Source: Codonopsis lanceolata (lineage: Eukaryota > Streptophyta > Magnoliopsida > Asterales > Campanulaceae). Taken from it: a stretch of 64,000 nucleotides of DNA. The stretch covers positions 166,511,824-166,575,823 of the forward strand of contig CM028377.1 in the NCBI GenBank assembly GCA_013146195.2, given 5' to 3'. Each line of letters starts with the position of its first letter. Positions within the stretch are counted from its first letter, which is position 1. The notes below the pieces were generated by a model. It made no database searches and was not told where the DNA came from. It worked only from the letters and a program-made list of their open reading frames with translations. Of the stretch, positions 56,715-64,000 are shown in pieces. Made by a program: the position numbers and the translations under genes.

Positions 56715-56939
56715 GAGCCCCTCAACGATGGAGTCTACGGGTAACCCGAAGCTTACTAAGTAGACAAACATCGTTGATAAGAAATAGACTCTCCAATTTC
56801 GTGCAATTATAATGGGAGAGAAATGCAATAGGTAGCAGTTATAATGCAACAGTTTATAATGCTAACCAAAACTCACATATCCTAGACATATTTAGTCGGT
56901 TATAGCAGGTTGTCGTAGTTTTTAAGCAGATATGCAAAT

Positions 56940-57330
56940 TAAGTGTTCTAATGGTCGGACCTACCGAGGTAGGCTGCCTACATATCCTTTAATAAAAGGA
57001 ATCAGACCAAACGTAGTTCGGCCTAAGCCGAAACAAGCATGTTGCGACAGTCGTGCCAACCGAAATAGGCTGCCTACGTATCCTTATCCAAGGAATCAGA
57101 CCGAACGTAGTTCGCACAAAATGCTGACAAACAAGCGTGTTGCGATGGTCGTGCCTACTGAAATAGGCTGCCTACGTATCCTTATCAAAGGAATCAGACC
57201 AAACGTAGTTCGCACAAAATGCCGACAAACAAGCGTGCTGCGATGGTCGTGCCTACCGAAATAGGCTGCCTACGTATCCTTATCAAAGGAATCAGACCAA
57301 ACGTAGTTCACACCAAAGCAAACAGACAAT
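56940..57330 (-). repeat. Tandem repeat, period about 99 bp
   Basis: Four units with TAGGCTGCCTACGTATCC and CAGACC(A/G)AACGTAGTTCG. One corresponding unit is present in reverse before LTR B (about 52655-52735), so the array expanded only in this element. TCCTT-ATCA-AAGGA inside each unit is a small hairpin. Confidence 0.88.
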
Positions 57331-57339
57331 GCCGAGTGG

Positions 57340-57965
57340 GATGCCAAGATCAAACATCGTGTCCTCAGGACAGGATCCTTTGTCGAAACACGACAACCTC
57401 TCTCTCTGGCCCGGGGTTGCAGCCCCTTCGTGAGAAAGGCAAAACACAAATCACATCAAATGCATGTCGTATTCTCAAAGGGTCGAAACCCTTTGCCGAA
57501 CACGACGGCGGAATGCATCGTCTCCTCAGGAATTCAGCCTTCGTTGGAGAACGATAGCCTTTCCCTCTGACCCGGGGTTGCAGCCCTTTAAGGGAAAGTT
57601 TCCAAACACGAATCACATTATGGGCTGATCATTCTTCTTGGGGTTACGCCCCGCGAGGAGATGATCCTATGCTACTCCTATAAAGCAGGAAAACATTGCA
57701 TCGTTAGGACCTCAGTCCTTTGTCGAATGCGATGGCGGAATGCATCGTCTCTTCAGAAACTTCAACCTTCGTCAGAGAATGATAGTCTTTCCCTCTGACC
57801 CGGGGTTGCAGCCCCTTCAGGGAAAGATCCGACAACCAGGTGGAACACATAGTGGGCTGATCATTCCTCTTGGGGTTACGCCCCGCGAGGAGATGATCCT
57901 ATGCTACTCCTATAAAGCAGGAAAACATCGCATCCTCAGGAACACAGTCCTTCGGCGAATGCGAT
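57340..57965 (-). repeat. Tandem repeat, period about 225-240 bp, with hairpin blocks
   Basis: Roughly two and a half units containing CTCTGACCCGGGGTTGCAGC and GGGGTTACGCCCC. Local inverted repeats include GGGGTTGCAGCCCC, GGGGTTACGCCCC and CAAAGGGT-CGAA-ACCCTTTG (57476-57495). Confidence 0.8.
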
Positions 57966-58019
57966 GGTGGAACACATCGTGCATGCAAAAGGTAAAATAC
58001 TTTACCTTTTCTTACCATT

Positions 58020-58460
58020 GCTTTGCTTTTGCGACTTCTGTCGTATTTGCTGCTTTTGCTGCATTTGCCGCTTTTGCTGCTTTTGCTACATTTGCGGACT
58101 TATGCTGGGGATTTTCTTTCTTTGCTTTGCATCTCCGGCTTTGTGGAAAATTTCTCTTTTGTCAATTTCGGCGTTATCGGAAATTCCTTCTTTTGTCGCT
58201 ATTCCTGCTTTAGTCGAAATTTCTTTTTTTGCGCTATTTCCGGCTTTAGCTTAAAATTCCTTCTTTTTGCTCCTTTTCCGACCTTAGTTGGAAAATTTTT
58301 CTTCTTTTTGCTGCTTTTCCGACCTTAGTTGGAAAATTTTCTTTGCTGCAATTTCCGGCTTCGGTTGGAAAATACTTCTTTTGCTGCTGCATTTCCGACC
58401 TTAGTTGGAAAATTCATTCTTTTTGCTGTTTTTCTGACCTTAGTTGGAAAAATTTTCTTT
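58020..58460 (-). repeat. Short tandem repeats, CTGCTTTTG and ~40-bp hairpin units
   Basis: 58020-58100 repeats TTTGCTGC(T/A)TTTGC. 58110-58460 has about eight units of TTTCCGACCTTAGTTGGAAA separated by TTTTGCTGC, each with complementary ends TTTCC/GGAAA. Variants such as ATTTC ... GAAAT (58167-58186) keep the ends complementary. Confidence 0.8.
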
Positions 58461-58720
58461 TGCTACATGTGCATATATTTTTTTCTTGCATTTTTTTCTT
58501 TTGCATGCATTTTTTTCTTTTTTCTTTTTTTGCATTTTTTCTTTTCTTTTGCTTTTTCTCTTTTTTTTTCTTTTTTGCATTTTTTCTTTTTTTTTCCTTT
58601 TTTTGCTTTAGTTTTCTTTTGCTTGCTTGCATTTTTATTTTGCATGCTTGGATTTTTTTTTCTTTACATATTTTTTTTTCAAGATGCTTTATATTTTTTT
58701 CTGCAAAATCTTACCTTTGC
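58461..58720. repeat. Pyrimidine-rich low-complexity tract
   Basis: T-runs with TTTGCATTTTTTCTT-like phrases. Long open frames crossing it are composition artefacts. Confidence 0.85.
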
Positions 58721-59107
58721 CGCCGATTTTCCTGGCTTTTCTTCTCATTTTGCGGCTGATCTGCCGGGGATATGTGCTTTACTTTTCTTTTGGATGGATG
58801 ACCACCAAATTTTGTTAACAAAGTTAACTTTGTTAACTTTCCGTTAAGCTTCAGGTGTCATTTTGCAGCTTTGGAAATTTGAGGACTTAAGTGCCGAACC
58901 TTCAAACTTTAGAGGGGGAAAAAGGAAAAATTCCTTTTTTCACTCCCTTAAGTGGACGGGCAGAGGGAAGCATAAGCCTTTGCTTCTCTTTCTTTCTTCA
59001 TCTTCTGCGATATTGCTTGGGGCCATTGTTGCTGCTTTCTTATTTCTTTCTCATTTTCTTTCATTTTCTCATTTTTCTTCCGTCAATTTGCGTATTTTCC
59101 TTAGCAG

Positions 59108-59285
59108 ATGGCTTCTTCTTCGCGATCACGGAAAGGAAAGGCTCCAATGCATCCGAATCAGGCGAGAGGAGGAAGGAACTCCCTCCTTTGACCCGGAATT
59201 ACGTCAGATACCGCTACTCCAAGGATGATTGGAGTAATCTTCATCACGATTGGAACACCCACGTATCCAATCTTCCAAATTTAGC
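59108..59285 (+). pseudogene. Possible exon fragment, unclassified
   Basis: TTAGCAG|ATG at about 59104 resembles a splice acceptor followed by a start, and CTGTAAGTTTC at about 59287 resembles a donor. The first frame begins MASSSRSRKGKAP and stops after about 27 codons. Another frame continues with RNYVRYRYSKDDWSNLHHDW, so one frameshift separates them. A pyrimidine-rich leader precedes it. It may be the 5' end of a gene or element protein. I do not recognise a family. Confidence 0.35.
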
Positions 59286-59340
59286 TGTAAGTTTCTTCTT
59301 TTCTAAACTCATTTGGATGATTTCTCAGATCTGCTAGATT

Positions 59341-59960
59341 TTTGTGCTGATTTGGCTTGTTGGAGCATTCCTGACCCTGCTTATAATGCTTATGCATGCA
59401 GTATATATGCTAAAATGATGCAATTTGGTGATTATTCATGAAATTTATGCAATTTATTTTTGCGATGCATAATTTAACTAGTGGGAACTATTTGACTCTG
59501 CAATGCATGATTTATATTATTAATGAAATTTTGGCTATATGATGCATGCTTTAGGCTGAAAAATATTTTAATATGATACATGCCTATGAAATAGATTTTT
59601 TGGAATATGATGCATTTTTTTCGGGCATATTTTCATATATATTTTCGGATGAATGCAAAATATAACAGAAATATTTTATGCGATAAAATTCATTTTTATG
59701 AAATGCTTATGCTACGTAGACATGATAAATGCCACGGAAATATTTTCTTTTCATGATTTGCGACATTTTATCTTTATTTTTGCTAATGCTAAAAATGCAA
59801 CTATTCAAGTAATAAATGCAAATGATAAATGGCTATATCATTTTATTGATGCAAATGCGAAAATAAAACACTTATGGGATGCTTGCTAATATGATGCATG
59901 GGCATTTTTTTTTTCATTATGCACAGGAAAAGTAAAAATGCGTTATATATATTTAAATAC
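59341..59960. other. AT-rich spacer with repeated TGATGCATG
   Basis: No gene. GATGCAT-type words recur irregularly (about 59413, 59505, 59541, 59611, 59893). Confidence 0.45.
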
Positions 59961-61260
59961 AAAACATGCATTTTTTTCTATTTGATCACACTATTTTGGT
60001 GGTGATCTTGTCCTGTTGTCCACGTATGAAGCAAGAATGGTACGGTCTTTGCACGGTCGTCCTTGTCACGTCTCCCAGCTACCTGCACGAGATAAATAGT
60101 GAACGCCGTTAAGGAGTCGGGGTAGTCCGACTGGAACCCTCCGGCGTGAGAATCAGATTTCTGGTAGGAATGAGTAATAAATATGTCGTAGTAATAAATG
60201 GTCCGATAAGGGGTTGTGATAAGAAAGTTTTGATATATCAAATTGTACCTACCTTTCCAATTAATGAATGTCCCCTATTTATACCTGATTCTCCTCATGA
60301 TGTGGCGGCTTCTTATTGGGGAACAGGTTACGGCGGATATTAAATGCACTGGTGGCTTTGTCAGAAATAAGTGGGCTGACCGCTGTCAGGGGGTTGGTGG
60401 TTGCGTGTAGCGGCTTTACCGGGTATGGGGAAGCTTCTTTGTCAGACCTAGTGATCATTGACCTAACGCCGAGGCCGAGCGGTATAAGGATAGTGGGTTA
60501 TTGCTGCCGAGGTCGAGGGTACTGGAAGCTACTCTGGTTGCCGAGGCCGAGGGCGTTTGGAAGCCACTCTAGTTGCCGAGGCCGAGGGTGTTGGAAGCCA
60601 CGGGTTTTGCTTGCCCCTTGTCTCCAGCGAGCTCGCGTAGTCTCGACGGTATTGGTTCGGCGGCTTTGCTGAATCTGCTAGTGGTTTTCATAGTGGGGCC
60701 CGTAATTATGCCTAGGATGATTTCTTCGGTTTCATCCTTTCAGTGGCCCCCTACTTTTTGGCCGCTCGCTGCCGTAAGGCCAAGAAGTATTCTTTTGAAT
60801 CTTTGGTGGTGAGAACTTGGTACCGAGATTGGTTCCAGGGTTTAAGTCGAGGGCTGAGGAAGATTAAGGGGCGTTCTTGGATATCTGTCCAATCAGGACA
60901 GTTTGTCTTTTCGGGCTGACATAACATTAAATGCAAGTTTTGGCGGCTTTTCGAATTTTGTTTGGGGCGGCTTTTCGAATTTCGAAATGTCTTTAATGCC
61001 GTCTTTTTTCCCAAATCCAGAGAAATCCAGGGCGTACGATGTCGTTTCGGGTGTTTTTAAGAGAAAAACACGCGGGTTGACCCGGTAGGCAACGGTGCCC
61101 CATCTTGATGTGACGTCGTTGTAGGGGGGTACAAAAGCCTTTTTTTTCTTCCTTTTTTCACTTTTCAACGTTTCACTTTCACTTTCTCACTGTTCCTTCT
61201 ACTAAGACTTTGGCGATTTCCGACGATTCTTCTGGCCATCCTTCCCGTTGAATCCTGTTT
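59961..61260 (+). repeat. Probable gypsy-type LTR or leader with GCCGAGG repeats
   Basis: Contains CCCTCCGGCGTGAGA at 60138, a TATA-like CTATTTATACC near 60279, and a short tandem series of TGCCGAGGCCGAGGG at 60512-60590 (three units of about 40 bp). A pyrimidine-rich leader follows to 61260. Ends were not resolved. Confidence 0.4.
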
Positions 61261-61641
61261 GTCTGCATCCGTAAGTTTGTTTTTCTTTCCACTTTCCACT
61301 TTCTGCTTTTTTCCGGTGGCTTTTATTGTCACCAGCTTTTTTCTCCGATTTGTTACTCTGTCCGGGGTGTCTTTTTCTCCTGCTTGCTTAATTTTTCGGC
61401 TTCTCTTTGGTTTTTTCAGGCGTGTTTCTACTTATTTTGTTGATTTCTTCGGCGTCCTTTCCAGCTTCATCTCTTGGTACGGTATTTCTTTCCTCTTTTT
61501 GTTTAGAGTATGTCTCGTAGAATCCCGTTTCCTGTTTTTTTTCTTCTTCTTCTAGTAGCTCCTCCATGGAGGCGATAGATCCGAATAGGTAATTGTGATA
61601 CCCATGTCGCTTAGAGTCCTCTTCTTCCCTTTCCTAGTAAC

Positions 61642-62216
61642 GTGGCCGAGGCTTCGGCTTTGGCCGAGGATATTCCGGATGTGTCTCCTCAGGCCGAGGA
61701 TCTTTCTCGTGCCCTAGTACCCTATCAAAGTGTGAACAGCCCTCTTGCCGAGGTTCCTTCCGAGGTTTCGGCTAATCCTGACGCCGAGGACCCTAATTTA
61801 GTCGAGTCTAGGGGTGACGAACTAAGTGATGACAAGGCCGAGTTTGTCCTTCGTGGCCCCTTCTGGAGAGGTATCGAGGTGAGCATTTGTTTGACCGAGG
61901 AGAGAGTGGTAGACACCACTGTTCATGTGGAGACGACCGTGGGCCCTCTGAGCTTGGGTACCTCTTCATCGTGCTCGATTTCCTCGGAGACTCGATGGCG
62001 AGGGTCCGCTTGAGTCAATTTTCGGGAGTCTCGCGTGGGGGTCCCATGTACAGGCAATGTCAGGGTAGGTGGGTAGCGGTTACTCCTCGGCAAGCGAGGT
62101 TTCTCCTTGCGAGCTTTGGAGTGAAGGTTAGCTCGTATTGGAAGTTCGGTGATGAAGTTTTTTCTGCTCCGGATTATCAATCTATCACCCCTATTAGGGT
62201 GTTCTTGAGCAGAGAC
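61642..62216 (+). pseudogene. Broken gag-like frame, cut by an LTR insertion
   Basis: The first frame is acidic and encodes repeated AE(D/V) units (AEASALAEDIP, AEDLSRA), derived from the GCCGAGG DNA word. From about 61990 the sense moves to another frame with SRGGPMYRQCQGRWVAVTPRQ-type text and VKVSSYWKFGDEVFSAPDY. It ends where the LTR starts: the last codon before 62217 is followed by TGA formed from the LTR's own TG. Family unknown; the position suggests an element gag. Confidence 0.45.
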
Positions 62217-63515
62217 TGATCGATGTTTTATTTTATCTATTTCCTTGCAAGTGTACAAGACTATTATAGAATAGACTCGGAAGCAAGGGTCGAACCTGAC
62301 GAGACAAGTGATCACGACAGCTGCGGTTATAGATAGCAAATTATTAACCTAAGGGGGTTTTTATGTTTAATTCTACTCTAAATTACTAGTTATAGATGTT
62401 AACTAATTAGACAGTAATAACAGATATGAAGATCTTATGGTGAGTGGAAATCTAGGATTCTGGGTTTCACTTATATCTCCTTTATGTTCAATTCATAATA
62501 ATGTCATTCAATGTCTTGGGTTCGTTCACTAAAAATAGATATGGTTACGTTGAACAATTGGTTCGATCTCCATCCTCCCCGCAAAATTCACCCATTCCAT
62601 ATCCTAAGCACGAGGCTGTAATCTAGTTGTCACCTAGATTTATGATCTATCGTCACCTAGATCATGTAAGAACACAGTCCTAACTTATCACTCTCGTGCT
62701 TCGATAGGTCCAATTTATTGTGTTGGTGAGCCGATTAATGCGACATATGCACTTGGTCATGCGGTATCCGCACCTCTAAGCCTTTATTATTTGCGATTAC
62801 ATTCATTTGTTCAAAGCAAAATAATAGAGGATTGATAAACAACACAATCAACAAGCATTGAATAGACATATATATGAGAATCAAAACATAAATTCGATAC
62901 AAGTTACCTCCCACCTCCTAGATTAGGGATGATTTAGTTCATCATAGACGATGAACAGCACATGAAGATGATGGAAGACATGATTTGATCTTCAATACTT
63001 GAAATTACAAAACCTAATTATGTTATACAATCTAAAACTACCTAAAATCTATGTAGAGAGAGCTTCCAGCCGTCCTCCTATGCTTAGGCTCGGCATCGAC
63101 TTCTATATATACTTGGGAGTTGTGATTGAATCGAATGACCGTGTGAAAACCCGAATCAAGCGCATTTCGCCTACCTGGCTGCGGTGTGTCTTTGAATACT
63201 CTGCGTCCGCAAGGTCTCCGATTGTGTGCTTCTTGGCTCTTCGATTCTTGGCTTGAGGGGCACGCCTACCTTGCGGTCGCAAGGTGCGAGGCACCTTGCG
63301 TCCGCAAGGTGTCGAGAACAGATTGACTTTATTTTCTTCAATTTTTCTTTCTTTGTAATTTGCACTTAAAACCCTGGAGTTTCGCGTATTTTCACGAACA
63401 ATCCTGAAACTTACAAAACTCACCAAAAACATATATTAGTACTCAAAAGACTCATGAAATAGCCTAATTCAAGTCACAGAAGCATATAAAATCGACGTAT
63501 AAAATACATCGATCA
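62217..63515 (-). repeat. Gypsy-type LTR (3' LTR of a minus-strand element)
   Basis: Bounded by TGATCGATGT at 62217 and ACATCGATCA ending at 63515, so the LTR has 10-bp inverted termini. On the minus strand it shows a TATA box (AAGTATATATAGAAG, about 63100-63114) and a region ending GGTTCGACCCTTGCTTCC, common near the 3' end of some plant gypsy LTRs (recall). It interrupts the gag-like frame at 62216. Confidence 0.7.
63268..63311. repeat. Two adjacent CCTTGCG/CGCAAGG palindromes
   Basis: ACCTTGCG-GT-CGCAAGGT (63268-63285) and CACCTTGCG-TC-CGCAAGGTG (63292-63311). A half-copy TGCGTCCGCAAGG lies at 63202. Confidence 0.9.
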
Positions 63516-64000
63516 AATACCCTAAACTTGAACTTTGCTCGTCCACGAGTAAACAAATAAACTTATAAATACAAAAACATCTAAATAACAAAAATTAAAA
63601 TCTTTTTTGTGAGGGTGACACTATTTACACTCCTCTATAAACCCACAAACTCAAGGAGACTCTTTCGAGTGACTCGACTATGCAGATAAATACAAAAACA
63701 ACAGATAAATATAAACTAAAATACAACATAAAATCTTTTTGGTTTCATCCTCAAGTTATAAGCATATGGCATGCATGCAATCTCGGTTTGTGCTCACACA
63801 TATATAGGACTTAGTCATATAGAACCAACTAGTCTTTTCTTAATCTTGCTACTACTTTTAATTTCTCCGTGTGTGTGTGATCACGGTCTTAAAGAATATC
63901 TTGACTAAAACGCTTTTATTGAGCTAAACACCACATTCATATGAAAATTACGGTTTAATAGAAAATCATGCATTAAAGTATGAGATCTACCATTCAAACC
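63516..64000 (-). mobile_element. Interior end of the gypsy element, continuing past the window
   Basis: Read on the minus strand the last bases before the LTR are GAGCAAAGTTCAAGTTTAGG, a purine-rich tract at the expected position. The rest is AT-rich and non-coding. The element body lies to the right of the window. Confidence 0.55.

Larger units (their letters stand above)
55035..58850 (-). mobile_element. Second Tat/Ogre-like element, 3' part, opposite orientation
   Basis: On the minus strand: 3' interior (58850-56715), polypurine-like GAGGGGCTC, LTR C (56714-55577), then primer-site phrase and leader (55576-55035). The 70 bp next to the LTR match the interior end left of LTR B (ATCGTTGAGGGGCTC, GGGTTACCCG). 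No gag or pol is present. The right boundary is uncertain. Confidence 0.7.

Noticed and set aside
58329..58847. Open frames rich in F, L and C resembling membrane proteins
   Set aside because: They arise from T-rich low-complexity DNA; hydrophobic codons are expected from TTT and CTT runs.

Overview
The window looks like repeat-dense nuclear DNA of a flowering plant, probably a eudicot. It is AT-rich and has one intron-containing plant gene. The rest is mostly nested LTR retrotransposons (Sirevirus-type Ty1/copia and Tat/Ogre-like Ty3/gypsy), two L1-type LINEs, small inverted-repeat DNA elements, minisatellites and microsatellites. No bacterial features, rRNA, tRNA or CRISPR arrays were seen.

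The only host gene I can defend is a folate-biopterin transporter (FBT/BT1 family, closest in my memory to FBT2) on the minus strand, 28557 to 11780. Its five exons join at GT-AG junctions with matching phase and give exactly 500 codons. The first intron is 14,115 bp and holds a 5'-truncated LINE on the plus strand (about 14885-17340), a nearly full-length LINE on the minus strand (about 20386-26480), and MITE-like repeats. A Stowaway-like MITE sits in intron 2.

Left of the gene are old repeat sequences (1-2697), a young non-autonomous Sirevirus-like element (2698-8037, TSD AGCAG, pol deleted), and a large LTR element shrunk by internal deletion (8266-10504). Right of the gene are a MITE (29493-29699), a degenerate GTGACAC minisatellite (29880-30450), and a nest of copia elements. 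In that nest an older LTR (30559-31183 plus 41404-41828) is split by a decayed Sirevirus (31184-41398, TSD ATCTA), and the older element's interior is cut by another LTR (42255-44314), which is itself cut by the next element.

From 44552 to about 58850 lie two Tat/Ogre-like, apparently non-autonomous elements in opposite orientation, meeting near 54721-55034. They have three LTR copies and no gag or pol I could recognise. Their leaders and 3' regions are built largely from tandem units that are themselves inverted repeats. In several arrays the two arms change together while the loop stays the same. This is the most unusual signal in the window.

The last part holds a small spliced-looking fragment (59108-59285), a GCCGAGG-rich LTR-like stretch, a broken gag-like reading frame cut off at 62216, and a gypsy-type LTR (62217-63515, minus) whose element runs off the right edge.
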